This document shows, piece by piece, positions 47,732-59,923 of a stretch of 64,000 bases of DNA. The stretch covers positions 19,264,965 through 19,328,964 of the forward strand of contig JACMZG010001913.1 in assembly GCA_018340805.1 (NCBI GenBank), given 5' to 3'. How positions within the stretch are numbered: the first letter of the stretch is position 1; each line of letters opens with the position of its first letter. A program made the translations under genes and the position numbers. The DNA comes from Microvelia longipes (taxonomy: Eukaryota > Arthropoda > Insecta > Hemiptera > Veliidae). The notes under the pieces are model-generated. The model was given only the letters and a program-made list of their open reading frames with translations. It had not been told where the DNA came from and did not search any database.

Positions 47732-48614
47732 NNNNNNNNNNNNNNNNNNNNNNNNNNNNNNNNNNNNNNNNNNNNNNNNNNNNNNNNNNNNNNNNNNNNN
47801 NNNNNNNNNNNNNNNNNNNNNNNNNNNNNNNNNNNNNNNNNNNNNNNNNNNNNNNNNNNNNNNNNNNNNNNNNNNNNNNNNNNNNNNNNNNNNNNNNNNN
47901 NNNNNNNNNNNNNNNNNNNNNNNNNNNNNNNNNNNNNNNNNNNNNNNNNNNNNNNNNNNNNNNNNNNNNNNNNNNNNNNNNNNNNNNNNNNNNNNNNNNN
48001 NNNNNNNNNNNNNNNNNNNNNNNNNNNNNNNNNNNNNNNNNNNNNNNNNNNNNNNNNNNNNNNNNNNNNNNNNNNNNNNNNNNNNNNNNNNNNNNNNNNN
48101 NNNNNNNNNNNNNNNNNNNNNNNNNNNNNNNNNNNNNNNNNNNNNNNNNNNNNNNNNNNNNNNNNNNNNNNNNNNNNNNNNNNNNNNNNNNNNNNNNNNN
48201 NNNNNNNNNNNNNNNNNNNNNNNNNNNNNNNNNNNNNNNNNNNNNNNNNNNNNNNNNNNNNNNNNNNNNNNNNNNNNNNNNNNNNNNNNNNNNNNNNNNN
48301 NNNNNNNNNNNNNNNNNNNNNNNNNNNNNNNNNNNNNNNNNNNNNNNNNNNNNNNNNNNNNNNNNNNNNNNNNNNNNNNNNNNNNNNNNNNNNNNNNNNN
48401 NNNNNNNNNNNNNNNNNNNNNNNNNNNNNNNNNNNNNNNNNNNNNNNNNNNNNNNNNNNNNNNNNNNNNNNNNNNNNNNNNNNNNNNNNNNNNNNNNNNN
48501 NNNNNNNNNNNNNNNNNNNNNNNNNNNNNNNNNNNNNNNNNNNNNNNNNNNNNNNNNNNNNNNNNNNNNNNNNNNNNNNNNNNNNNNNNNNNNNNNNNNN
48601 NNNNNNNNNNNNNN
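47732..48614. other. Assembly gap (883 N)
   Basis: 883 Ns. Three long ORFs drawn across it are artefacts. The following 48615-49480 is AT-rich with no recognisable feature apart from being downstream of the kinase gene. Confidence 0.97.
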
Positions 48615-49482
48615 ATCTAACATTAAGATAAAAAATAACACTAATTTTGAGGCTAAAAATCATTTCCAAAATCACACTATCACTGTCCAATTATTTGAAC
48701 AACTGAACATTTTATTTTCAGTCTATTTAATCTACAACCTTCTTTTTAAATCTTACAAATAACCGTTCACTATTTAAAATATATTCACTTAACATATGTT
48801 TACACTATTTTATTATATTTTTAAATACTGAACAAGTACTATTTATACATTGATACTTAATTAGTATTTATACTATAGTTTTACACTTTTAAATGATAAA
48901 ATAAAAAATGTCAATAAATTGAGAGATAAACAGAATTTAGGAATAACTCAAGCTAAAAGAAAATAGAGTAGACAATTATCTTTAAATTTTATAGTTACAT
49001 AAATTTAACAATAAATAATTTTAAAATGAAAAAAATAACAATTTATACAAACATGGTACATATAGTACAAATCTTAAATACAATGTGGACTATTCTTATT
49101 TTCTTAATAGGAGAGAAATATTTATCTGGTAAATATGTGGTTAGAGTTCATTACATTCATTAAATATTGTAATCATTACATTTAAAATACCTATCTTGCA
49201 AAACAATAAAATAATTACATATTTTGTCTATGTGACGATTTAAGATGAAATTCAAACATACTGAACACAATTATTAAGAGAGTAAACTAATGACTCGGAA
49301 CTGAACGACCTGAAGTAATCAGGAGGTTTTAGTAATTTCATCGCTCTTATAAATCTTAAATAATTCATAAATCTTATCACTAAAATTACATTAAAGGATT
49401 TGAGACCAAAAACAAGCACTTATTAAGTTTACAAAATAAATAAAAATAGTAGACTTAGAATTTAAATTTCTACTCTAGTTCT

Positions 49483-49495
49483 CATTTATTTATTT
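49483..49495 (-). promoter_or_regulatory. Candidate polyadenylation signal for the kinase gene
   Basis: On the minus strand AATAAATAAATGAG lies about 190 bases past the kinase stop codon, which is a normal distance for a 3' UTR signal. The AT-rich setting makes chance occurrence likely, so this is only a candidate. Confidence 0.4.
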
Positions 49496-49682
49496 TGTCC
49501 GAAATGCTTAATTTGGAATTGTTGAAATAGGATTAAGTGCTATTCTAGACTTGATAAAGATTTTTGCAAAACTACCATCACAGAATGAGTGTAAATGAAA
49601 ATTGATACATCAACTATTTACAGACTTATAATAAAGTTGAACAAAGAAAATGTCTCTTTAAATTAATGAGCCAAAAAAGAAA

Positions 49683-50730
49683 TTAAAAAATTTCAGTTGG
49701 ATTATCTTTAGAAACATCTAGTTTAAGTGGATCAAACTTTTTAATCCGACTCTGAACGGATTCACATTTTAATTCACTAGTACGTAAATATTTAGATCCG
49801 TTAATGGGTCTCATTTCACGAATAATAACAAAATTTCCTTTTCGCTCTTTCATCAGTTCCAAACCAGGAGGTTTTTTGTTGAGTTGTTGGGGTATTGTTA
49901 ATTTGTTTTGTGAAAAAACTGTTAAGCGAGGACGCCTTCTAGGAGATAGTTCGGGTTTGTTACTTGTATCGAATTTCGATAGTGCTTTTGCGACCGAACC
50001 TCGGCATTCCCTTGGAATTTGAGCTTCACGTTCGGTTGCTTCCCATACATTATGACAACTGTTATAATGTCTAAGAGCTAAACCGTTCTTAAAGCCGTAT
50101 TCTAATTGATCATCAAGAGAAATAATACTGGAACGATCGCTACTCGAATCTAATGACATTTCGCTCACGCTATCACTGTTGGATTCACAAGAACTATCGG
50201 CTGAAGCAAAGCCACTGGAACTACTACTAACTGAAATAGCACTGAGGGAAGTTGGAGGTGAATTGTTATCATCATTAATATAAACTCTTTTAAACTTGTG
50301 TAAAGTATCACTACTTAAAATATTCGGGGAAGAATACCTTAAGAATCCAGTAATAGGCATAGTTTGCATGCCTGAGGCACGGCTCATGCACCTAAAGCTT
50401 TCAACCCTAGCTTTCACACTCTTTTGATCATCCCGAGCTCGCAAAGCTAGATATTCCATGCGTTGTTTTCTTCTATCCAACTCGGAACCTTCTTTTGGTT
50501 TGGAAATTTCTATAGCTTTCTTAACTTCTTCAACCTTATCGCATTTCCTTTCAATCTGAACTTCGACTAAAGTTTCGGTGGATTCTTCGCTTGAGGATTT
50601 GAAGTCAGGTTGATAATTAGAAGTTGGTATACTAATAGGTGTGGATGTAATTGTAGGACTAATTTCAATCGAACAAAATTCTTTACTAAACCAACTATGT
50701 TTTAAACAGTTTTCAGCACTTAGTCTTTCA
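49683..50730 (-). CDS. Drak: Kinase last exon: end of C-lobe and long Ser-rich tail
   Basis: Acceptor TTATTGCAG after a T-rich tract. The first 25 residues complete the kinase (ERLSAENCLKHSWFSKEF). The rest is low-complexity and hydrophilic, with a charged basic/acidic stretch (EVQIERKCDKVEEVKK), a poly-Ser region near 50220 and a final basic segment before the stop at 49683-49685. Large uninterrupted 348-codon reading frame, the longest true ORF in the window. Confidence 0.93.
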
Positions 50731-53700
50731 CTGCAATAAAAAAACATCAATTAATACCTCACCTAACCTTAAAAAGGGAAAACAGCATAATGCTAAAAAA
50801 TTAGAGTAAAATCCCTAATAATACCTAATGTAGATTATGTGGTATACTTAATAATCTTTGTAATACTCAGTATTACCACCTAAAAAATTTCTATTTTTTT
50901 ATTATTTATAACTATAAATGAAAAATATATCACTAAAATATTTTTAACTTATAGCAAAGTTAAAGTTAATAGCAAACCTAAATTTGATAACATCCAATCA
51001 GATTTACTTTCTGATACTGAAAATATTCTTTAAACAAGAAATGTGTGATTCAAAACCCATTTAGTTAGTGATCAATTTTGTAAATAAAATATAAAGTAAA
51101 TGATTAGAAGTAATTCAGATACGCAACAAAATAGAGTGGGACAATATATTTCGTCGAGTCATCAATAATGATGAATGTTGAATGATGGAACAGTTCCCAA
51201 ATGTAGCATTGCATTTTGCTTGTTGCATTCCTGGATTTCTCTCTCACCATTATACAGTGTAATTCAGATGCCCTCAATAGAACGTTATTATAAGCATCCC
51301 ACATGTTATAATTTGTCATAAACACCACAATGTTTTGTGCTGTTTATGAAAAATTATTTGAAGTTGATGTTGTATTCTTATTACAATCAATTTATAATAA
51401 AAACTGAGAACATGGTCCGGATTGGGATCCTTGGACCTCTGGCGAAGAAAGCAAAGACAAATCTAATCTAACAAAACACTTTATGTAAATAAATAAAATG
51501 AAGTAAAGTTAATCTCATTAACTTTATGTCATCTATTGTTATATTGTTAAAGAGTATTTGTTTTAACAGTGAATATTTCTATCTGAAACTTGCTTAAAAA
51601 AATAAATATATATAATTACCTAGGTTTTATTGTCATTAATTTGGTCATTAAATCTTTAGCTTCTTGTGAAGTATTTTCAAACAAATCTTCAGGGAAGTCG
51701 AGTCTACATTGGGATATATTACAGAAAGTTTCTTGCTTTGTGTCGCCACCGAAAGGTGAGCATCCGCTAAGCAAGACGTACATGAGGACTCCGACTGACC
51801 ACATATCTGTTGCTAAACTGATGGGTTCATAGTTCAGAACTTCAGGAGCTGAAATTAAATTAAGAATAGAATTAAGTTAAAATGTGGAATCAAAATTGGG
51901 ATTTTAAAACAAAATAGTACTTTTCCTGAAAATATGAGCAAATTTGCCAACTTACAAAATCTAGTTGTTTGCATTTTACAATTAAATAATAACACCTGCC
52001 TTAAAAGTAAATGACATAGGGAATAAAATAAAGGGAAAATAGGGATATATAAATTCTACAAAAAAAAAAAAACATTTAAAAGTCTGAACTAAAGTAATAT
52101 ATAAATATAAACCAAGTAGGGAAACAAATGCGATTTCTTTTTTTTTAATAAAAGAATTATTAAAAAAAATGTTATCAGAGTTGCTAATACAATTAAGTAA
52201 AAAATATGTAAATCCTTAAAGGCTCATGAGCAGTTATCCCAATTTTAGCTAATTTTTATTTTTGAGCCAGCTATCAGCTGATCACTTATTTCTGATTTTT
52301 TTTTACGCAGGTTGGTATAGGAGTTTCCCTTATTGGTTTATATATTACTTTAATCTAAAGAAAAATGACCAGCGAATAATCCAAATAATTGAGTAGGTAA
52401 AATAAGAGAACAATAAGATCGCACAATAAGATCTGCACAATAGATCTGCATTCATCTGACTGCTCTGCTCTCAATAAGATCTGCACTGCTCTCTCAATAA
52501 GATCTGCACTGCTCTCAATGATCTGCACTCAATAAGATCTGCACTGTTCTGCTCTTCAAAGATCTGCACTGCTCTGCTCTCAATAGATCTGCACTGTTCT
52601 GTCTCAATAAGATCTGCACTGCTCTGCCTCAATAAGATCTGCACTGCTCTGGCTCTCAATAAGATCTGCACTGTTCTGCTCTCACGATCTGCACTGTCTG
52701 GTCTCAATAAGATCTGCACTGCTCTGCTCTCAATTAAGATCTGCACTGCTCTGGTCTCATAAGATCTGCACTGATGCTCTCAATAAGATCTGCACTGCTC
52801 TGGTCTCAATAAGATCTGCACTGTTCTGCTCTCAATAAGATCTGCACTGCTCTGCTCTCAATAAGATCTGCACTGCTCTGGTCTCAATAAGATCTGCACT
52901 GCTCTGGTCTCAATAAGATCTGCACTGTTCTGCTCTCAATAAGATCTGCACTGCTCTGGTCTCAATAAGATCTGCACTGTCTGTCTCAATAAGTCTGCAC
53001 TGCTCTGGTCTCAATAAGATCTGCACTGTCTCAATAAGATCTCACTGCTCTGCTCTCAATAAGATCTGCACTGCTCTGTCTCAAAAGATCTGCACTGCTC
53101 TGTCTCAATAAGACTGCACTGCTCTGCTCTCAATAAGATCTGCACTGCTCTGGTCTCAATAAGATCTGCACTGCTCTGCTCTCAATAAGATCTGCACCTT
53201 CTTCTCAATAAGATCTGGGTGCTCTGGTCTCATCTGCACTGCTCTGCTTCAATAAGATCTGCACTGCTCTGCTCTCAATAAGATCCGCACTGTTCTTCAA
53301 ATATTATGCAATACCTTTTGTTGATTTAAAGTCTATTCTTAATAAACCACCCAAATCTGTTATTTACAGAGCCAACTTCATGGAGTAATCATGGGAGTAA
53401 AATAAGTAAGCACATCAAATAAAAATAAAAATAAGTAATACACATCAAAGCTGGCTGTGACAAGCTTTAAGCTCAGCCTCAAAATCAGTACTCTTAATAC
53501 TCTTTATTTAAATAAATCAGTTATTTGTTTAGTTTAATAGTTTATAGCACTGAAGAGACTTTTATCGGGCTGTTAAATTTTTATTTCCATACAATATTTC
53601 GCTTGTAATCTCCAAGCATGAGTTAGGAGAAATCTAACTACGTCATATAATTTAAAAAAAATGATAGTTCTACTCTACAAAGTCATGCTCAATCTGCCAT

Positions 53701-56700
53701 GTATTTAAGTTTCCAGAAAACAAAATGCATAGCTCAGATATAAAAAAGGTTAAAAAACTATACACACATACTAACAAGCAATTTGAAAAATATTTTTTAA
53801 AAAAAAACCAAAATTGGAAAATCATATATGAGTAATTAATTGAAATAAAATAAAAAAAACTTTTTTTTTTTTGATTTTTTTTTATTTAATTTCAATTAAT
53901 TACTCATATATGATTTTCCAATTTTGGTTTTTTTTTTAAATATTTTTCAAATTGCTTGTTAGTATGTGTGTATAGTTTTTTAACCTTTTTTATATCTGAG
54001 CTATGCATTTTGTTTTCTGGAAACTTAAATACATGGCAGATTGAGCATGACTTTGTAGAGTAGAACTATAATTTTTTTAAATTATATGACGTAGTTAGAT
54101 TTCTCCTAACTCATCTTAACTATGTAATACATGAATATGCTTGGAGATTACTAGCGAAATATTGTATGGAAATAAAATAATTTAACAGCCCGATAAAAGT
54201 CTCTTCAGTGTCCTAACCTATAAACTATAGAAGTATTATGGAGACCAATAATCAAATTAATAATCAGTTATTTGTTTGTAGTAAATTTAAAATAATACAA
54301 GACATTTTTGAGTTATTGAAATTGAGTGTTCATCATTGTTTAATATCCTTCAATCAAAACAATACCCTAAGAAGAAAGTTATCCTCTTGAAAAATAAAGT
54401 TTTTTTTTTAAATAAAGAACAAAAAAATGCTTAGTTATAATCTAAGCAAAAATATTTGAGATCTGAACTTACCAACATAGTCAGGTGTTCCCAAAATTTC
54501 TCTAACATCACTTCCCTCTCCTAAATATCTTGAAATACCAAAATCACAGAGCTTTATATCACAATTTGGAAATGTTCCCATAAGTACTATATTCTGAGGC
54601 TGTAACAAAAACATAACATATATTAGTAAAAAAGATTAATACAGTTATTGTTGTAAATCAGAAGAAGTAAAGTCATTTGGAGAAGAGAGAGGTGGAAAGA
54701 AAAGCACCTTTCCACATGACTTTATTTAAAACTTGAATTTTCGTTTCAATAGAAAGTAAAATGCATTTTGGAAGAGAACAAATTTGTTTACAGATCAGAT
54801 GAGAATGCATCTGACACAGTTTGTTTATAATACAAGCCCAAACACAAACATTGGGGAAGCCAACAACTTGATTTATTATAACCTGCCCTAAAGGCTTAAA
54901 AATACATTAAGCCTTCAAATACATTGAGATAGGGTATGCTGCCTCAAGTACAATATCTCCATACCATAGACGCATTATTATATAAAATTTTAGCTACAAG
55001 GACACACCATAATAATCTGTAATAAAAATCTTTATTTATGTATTATAATGATTACACTGGTTTTTAAAGAAAATCTAAAACCATAGTTTTATGTGATAAT
55101 TCGCTAAAAGCGACAAAATATTTCTATCATTTCAAGGGACAAGACAACATTAAAAAAATCAATTTTTGTTAAGAGCAAATAATATATAGATAAAGAAACA
55201 TGGTCCAGGAATTTATTATGTCGGACAAGAAATAATTAGTTCCGTAGCCTGTTAACAGGAGTGCTAATGTGTAGTTTGGTAGTTTCACTATGTCAACTAC
55301 GAGAATGCGCTCCTGTCGTCTTATTAGGAAACTGCATCTGGCATTCTACCAATTTCCACAAATATTTTCTCTATACATTGGTAATGACCAATTACCAATA
55401 AAAGAAGACACTCATACCGTTATAATGGTAATAAAAAATTAAATGATTTCATACTAATAACTTAAAAAAAATGGAAAGAATGTTTAGGTAAAAAAGTTAG
55501 TACCAGAACTGCTGTTAGAGACCAGAACTGAGGTCACTCTACCTTCTGTCTGATGCTCTCGCATACCTTCTGACATTTTATACCCATTATATTCTTTGGT
55601 TAAGGTGTGTTTTTTGTTACGCTACATCATTTAAAAGTGGTCCTAAGATGATTGGACACAAATTAAAAAAACATCAAATTAAGAAATCATTACGTTCGAC
55701 GGTAATGGAGGGTATTAAAGATTCTATCCCATGTGTGGATAGAACCCTATGTGTGGTGTGTGGTTCATAAGGATTAAAGAACATTAAAATATTCAATTTT
55801 TTTTCAAATTCATACAAAATTCTTAAAGAGCCATTGGAATCTAACACATCCATAGCCTTCCTATCATTTGATTGCTTATTAGTGGATATGACTATCCTCA
55901 ACAACTCGCTAACAGTTTCACACTTCTACCACTAGAGTGAACTACTAGTTTCTTGTGTATCCAGTCATTTATTCTTTTTTAAGTTATAAATCTATATTAA
56001 CATTATTTATCTACGGCAACAATATTTGAAGTTACTATAAAGAAAGTAAAACCAGTGTTAACAAACAAGAAGTTTGTTGCCATTATAATTTTTTATATTA
56101 AATAAAGGAAATATTGTTAAAAAAAAAAAAAAAAAAAAGTGTATTAAGCATATATTAACATTACACAGAGGGGTCAATCCATATCAAGTGTCCCAGACTT
56201 GGATGCAAAAAAAAAATAGATTTACCCATATCTATGGTGAGTAAAAAATGACCAATATAAATTTTGTATGGTCACCCGTTCTTATTTTATGGTCACTTTT
56301 ATGGTCCTCCGACCCTAAAATTTAGTGATTTTTGACCTTCAGATAAGCAGCCGATACTCAATGACCTTCAATATCTCCCATGGATATGTATACTTTTTAA
56401 CAAAAATCATATCACAAAGACCCCTTACCCGTGTCCACATAACCACTAAAAACATTTGGGCAAATACAACAAGAAATTGTGTATTTGCCCACAAGCAAAG
56501 TTATAGCTAAATCATGTATGTGTGATTTTCCAAATATCAAATAATATATATTTTTTTATAATGTGAAGAAATTTAAATTAAGTGCTCTTAATTTTTTTAG
56601 GAGTTGCTTAGATTAAGACAAACATCCAACCAAATTTTTAAAGCTTTGATGTAATTCGTTTATGAGCTATGATTTTTTGAAAAATATGGATTTTTTAAAT

Positions 56701-59700
56701 TTTGGTCATTTTTCAAAAAATCATAGCTTATAAACGAATTACATCAAAGCTTTAAAAATTTGGTTGGATGTTTGTCTTAATCTAAGCAACTCCTAAAAAA
56801 ATTAAGAGCACTTAATTTAAATTTCTTCACATTATAAAAAAATATATATTATTTGATATTTGGAAAATCACACATACATTATTTAGCTATAATTTTGCTT
56901 GTGGGCAAATACACAAGAATGTTTTTAGTGGTTTATGTGGACACTGGTAAGAGGTCTTTGTGATATGATTTTTGTTAAAAAGTATACATGTCCAAGAGAG
57001 ATATTGAAGGTCAAAAATGACCAAAATTTAAAAAATCCATATTTTTCAAAAAATCATAGCTAATGTCTACATTAGCCTCTAGTTGAAAGCATGTTGAGGT
57101 GTAACCAAATGTGTAACCCACTTCCACCAGTGCTTAACCAATAAAGCATCCATCCTTTATAAATTATAGAGAGATAAGTGCTTATAGATATAAATAAAAT
57201 AGGTACATATGTTATCACAGACAGGCTCCACCTTATGTACCAATGGGCCCTTGATAATATGGGCTGTATGGGCCCCTCATAATTTCGTCTCACAACAGCC
57301 TATCCATTTATCCATATTACATCCACACCACTTATAATAAGATAATAGAAGGACAATTTGATGCCGCTAGAACATGGTGCTCTATTTTTAAGAAGGGGCC
57401 TAACCACAGTTCCCCCTTTAAAAAAAATTAAATCCCTTTTAAAGAGATATTTAGGCACAGCAATGAATATCTATTAATGCTATCTATTATCTAAACTTGA
57501 ATTAAAAAGTATAAAAATAACAAAAACAAACCTTGAGATCTAAATGAACTATGTTATTATTATGTAAATAGACTAGTGCTTGTAATACTTGTTTCATAAC
57601 TCTGCAGACTTGTTCTTCAGTCGGTACTTCATCTCTGTCAAGCACCGTTTGAAGTTCTCCTCCTTCCCCACTAAAAAAATAACAAGTAATTAGAAAAATA
57701 TGTGAAGAATCGTTTCTCAACAAACGTTACAAAAAGTTTTTGAAACTAAGATAGGTAAAGCTACCGGAAGTTCAATCAAATAGTTGAATTGACCAAGAAG
57801 CTTTCAATTTATTTGAGACAAATAGTTGATTAGGTAGCTTTCAATTTCTTTATGACCAAATACTTGATTAACTAGCATTTCATTTCTTTATGAACATATA
57901 GTTGATCAACTAACATTTCATTTCTTTATGACCATATAGTTGATTAACTAGCTTTTCATTTCTTTATGAGCATTTAGTTGATCAACTAGCATTTCATTTC
58001 TTTATGACCATATAGTTGATTAACTAGCATTTCATTTCTTTATGAACATATAGTTGATCAACTAACATTTCATTTCTTTATGACCATATAGTTGATTAAC
58101 TAGCTTTTCATTTCTTTGTGAGCTAGTTGATTAACTATTTCTTTATGACCATATAGTTGCATTTCTTATGACCATAGTGATTAACTAGCTTTTCATTTCT
58201 TTATGACCATATAGTGATCAACTAGCATTTCATTTCTTATGCCATATAGTTGATTAACTAGCATTTCATTTCTTTATGACCATATAGTTGATTAACTAGC
58301 AATTCATTTCTTTATAACCATATAGTTGATTAACTAGCAATTAATCAACAACCTACAAACTTCTGTAGAACACTTAAAGTATAGCCCCCCTTCTCAAGTA
58401 TAGAATATGGTATAGAGTGCAAAACCTAAGAAAAGTTTAATACGCTATGTGTTTAGAAAAACATAGGATTTAAGTAATTTTTGGATTAGAAAATGTTTTT
58501 TTTTTTAAATAAATAAATGGACTAGAAATACTCTTTATTCTTCACCGACGAGAAGGTCAAAATAAATTATCTTTACAAGCTAAAAAGAATAAACAAATAA
58601 TAATAAATAAAATATAAATAAATGAATAAAATAAAAAGAAATAAACAAATAATAATAAACAAAATAAAATAAAAATAAATAATATAAAATAAATAAATAA
58701 TCTTTACAAGCATTACTCTGGCAAATCAAATGACTGGTATTTGATAAGAGAAGAATAATCGTTCTTCAAAGTAGCAGCTAAAGTGTGTGCAATTTGATTT
58801 CTTTCAATATTTCCCACACTAAAATATTATGTCGAAATTAAAAGACGCACTTGGCGTTTCATTATAATTTTACTAAGCTAAAGCCCAGTTAGGTTCGTCG
58901 GTATTAGTAAACCAGGATTATAAAGCCATGTTAATTACTAAAGTTTGAATCATATTCGTTTGATTAGAACCATGTCACATATCTAAAGGTGTGCCAAAAC
59001 TGGAAGCACATGAGACATTGATGCTTGAGGGTAAAATGAGACCACGTCAATTCCACGTTCGTACCTATCCCATATGACCAGCATTGGATTGAGTGGTCAC
59101 CATTCAAGTACTTATCACACCCAATAATGCTTAACTTATGCAATCTGTAACGGGAGTAGGATTTACTGCGTGGCCAAAAGGGTAGGTATTAAGCCTTAAA
59201 TGTAAACGCACTATATTAACCAAAAATTGTAGTTCTCAAATGTTGTTTTTCATTTAATGTTCTAAGAGTTTGATATAATACAGGGCTTAAGATATGCAGA
59301 CTTAAATAATAAATGAATAAATAATTGTGAGCGCTTATTATTGGCTTACTGCTTAGAACTTCTTATAAATTTAATTACTACATTTATGCTCCTGAACTTT
59401 TAAGATAGCCGCTACCGAGAATTATTTTAAGACGTCAATTAACTTGTTTAGTAAGAGCAAGAGCTATACAGTCGTAGAAATAGAAAACATTGCATGACTT
59501 CAGAAACAATCTTAATTAGAAAACAGCGGCTGAAAATACTTACAGTTCTAAAACAAGGACCAAGTCCTGTGTATTATTGTAGACACTATGCAGAGAAACA
59601 ATATGCTGACAGGTTTTACTAGCTACCAATGCTGCAACCTCATGTAGCATCTCGGGACATGGTTTAGTACTTTTCTTCTTCAGATATTTAGCAGCTAAAC

Positions 59701-59750
59701 GTCTCCCTGAAGATTTCTCTACGCAGCGACGCACTATCGCTTTTTTACCC
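49683..59750 (-). CDS. Drak: DRAK/STK17-like Ser/Thr protein kinase, five exons, 5' partial
   Basis: Five minus-strand exons (59750-59544, 57670-57532, 54599-54473, 51848-51620, 50730-49683) join in one frame: all acceptors are AG, all donors GT, and the phases are compatible across all four introns (1873, 2932, 2624 and 889 bp). The visible product is about 582 residues. Kinase landmarks in order: catalytic lysine in AAKYLKK, helix-C glutamate in LHEVAAL, hinge LVLEL-GEGGEL, catalytic loop HLDLKPQN, CDFGISR, APEVLNYEP, DMWSVGVLMY and the terminal HSWF. HLDLKPQN in place of HRDLK, together with LREI/VREI-LGTP-Y before APE, is characteristic of the DAPK/DRAK group; Drosophila Drak and vertebrate STK17A/B regulate myosin and cell-death pathways. 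A Ser-rich, probably disordered tail of about 320 residues follows the kinase. The exon with the start codon and the glycine loop's first half is missing, beyond 59750 or outside the window. It could in principle be another DAPK-like member, but there are no ankyrin or death-domain signs. Confidence 0.9.
51121..51258 (-). repeat. Truncated hammerhead-family insertion in a kinase intron, with 11-bp duplication
   Basis: Matches the 3' part of the 310-bp unit: AATAGAGTGGGAC, ATGATGAATGTTGAATGATG, GAACAGTTCCCAAATGTAGC, ATTGCATTTTGCTTGTTGC, ending CACCATTATACAGT. It starts within the ribozyme core (ACGCAACAAAATAGAG against ACGTAACGAAACAGAG), so the ribozyme itself is lost. Flanked by identical GTAATTCAGAT at 51110-51120 and 51259-51269. 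The unit reads on the plus strand; it lies in the intron between the last two kinase exons. Confidence 0.85.
51620..51848 (-). CDS. Drak: Kinase exon: APE to C-lobe
   Basis: Acceptor AATTTCAG, donor GTAATT. Encodes APEVLNYEPISLATDMWSVG, VLMYVLLSGCSPF and a helix with QETFCNISQ, ending KLMTIKP. The APE glutamate and DxW aspartate are present. Confidence 0.93.
52418..53297. repeat. 26-bp minisatellite in kinase intron
   Basis: About 33 copies of GATCTGCACTGCTCTG-CTCTCAATAA (26 bp), each with a BglII site AGATCT, with many single-base dropouts. Lies in the 2.6-kb intron between the APE and DFG exons. The 91-codon ORF (52471-52746) is the repeat read in frame. Confidence 0.95.
53531..54261. mobile_element. 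Large fold-back element in kinase intron, with 16-bp direct repeat
   Basis: Left arm GCACTGAAGAGACTTTTATC...ATATGAGTAATTAATTGAAAT (53547-53845) is mirrored, almost perfectly, by 53890-54215. The central loop is T-rich. Identical AATCAGTTATTTGTTT flanks it at 53515-53530 and 54262-54277. The right end ends TATTATGGAGACCAATAATC, shared with the small fold-back at 14944-15045. Non-coding. Confidence 0.88.
54473..54599 (-). CDS. Drak: Kinase exon: DFG and activation loop
   Basis: Acceptor TTGTTACAG, donor GTAAGT. Begins PQNIVL, completing the HLDLKPQN motif of the previous exon, then DIKLCDFGISRYLGEG and VREILGTPDYV. The DFG aspartate is intact. Confidence 0.93.
56360..57060. mobile_element. Fold-back element in kinase intron
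   Basis: ACCTTCAATATCTC...TTTAAAGCTTTGATGTAATTCG...ATGATTTTTTGAAAAAT (56360-56690) is mirrored by 56700-57015, with small differences in length. The outer end carries an additional copy of the ATTTTGGTCATTTTTGACC segment. A poly-A stretch of about 18 lies upstream at 56119-56138. No ORF. Confidence 0.85.
57532..57670 (-). CDS. Drak: Kinase exon: hinge to catalytic loop
   Basis: Acceptor TTTTTTTAG, donor GTTTGT. Encodes 46 residues: GEGGELQTVLDRDEVPTEEQ, then VMKQVLQALVYLHNNNIVHLD and LK. The catalytic aspartate is in HLDLK; the exon ends after that lysine in phase 0. Confidence 0.93.
57790..58345. repeat. 38-bp minisatellite in kinase intron
   Basis: About 14 copies of TAGTTGATTAACTAGC-TTTCATTTCTTTATGACCA (38 bp). 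TTGATTAACTAG and TTGATCAACTAG alternate in the middle, hinting at a two-unit higher-order period of 76 bp. Lies in the 1.9-kb intron. Confidence 0.92.
59544..59750 (-). CDS. Drak: Kinase exon: N-lobe
   Basis: Follows acceptor TTGTTCACAG and ends at donor GTAAGT. Encodes about 69 residues from the last part of the glycine loop (GKKAIVRRC) through the catalytic lysine (AAKYLKKK), helix C glutamate (HEVAAL) and hinge (LVLVLEL). Starts in mid-codon, so at least one upstream exon must exist. Confidence 0.93.
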
Positions 59751-59923
59751 CTGTGAACAAAAAGAACAAATATGTTAATGAAAAATCCCAATTTTTATCA
59801 TTTATACAGAAATTATTACTGGAGAAAAAATAGCAGGTTGTAATGAAATTAATTATTATCACCATAATGAAAATAAATTATGATCAGAATTCAAAAAATG
59901 AGAGCTAGAGGAGTTCATCATAA

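Noticed and set aside
47677..48690. Three long ORFs on both strands
   Set aside because: They span the 883-N gap and have no sequenced coding content.
49804..50022. 72-codon plus-strand ORF
   Set aside because: Antisense shadow of the last kinase exon.
51590..51832. 80-codon plus-strand ORF
   Set aside because: Antisense shadow of the APE-containing kinase exon.
52471..52746. 91-codon ORF
   Set aside because: In-frame reading of the 26-bp minisatellite.
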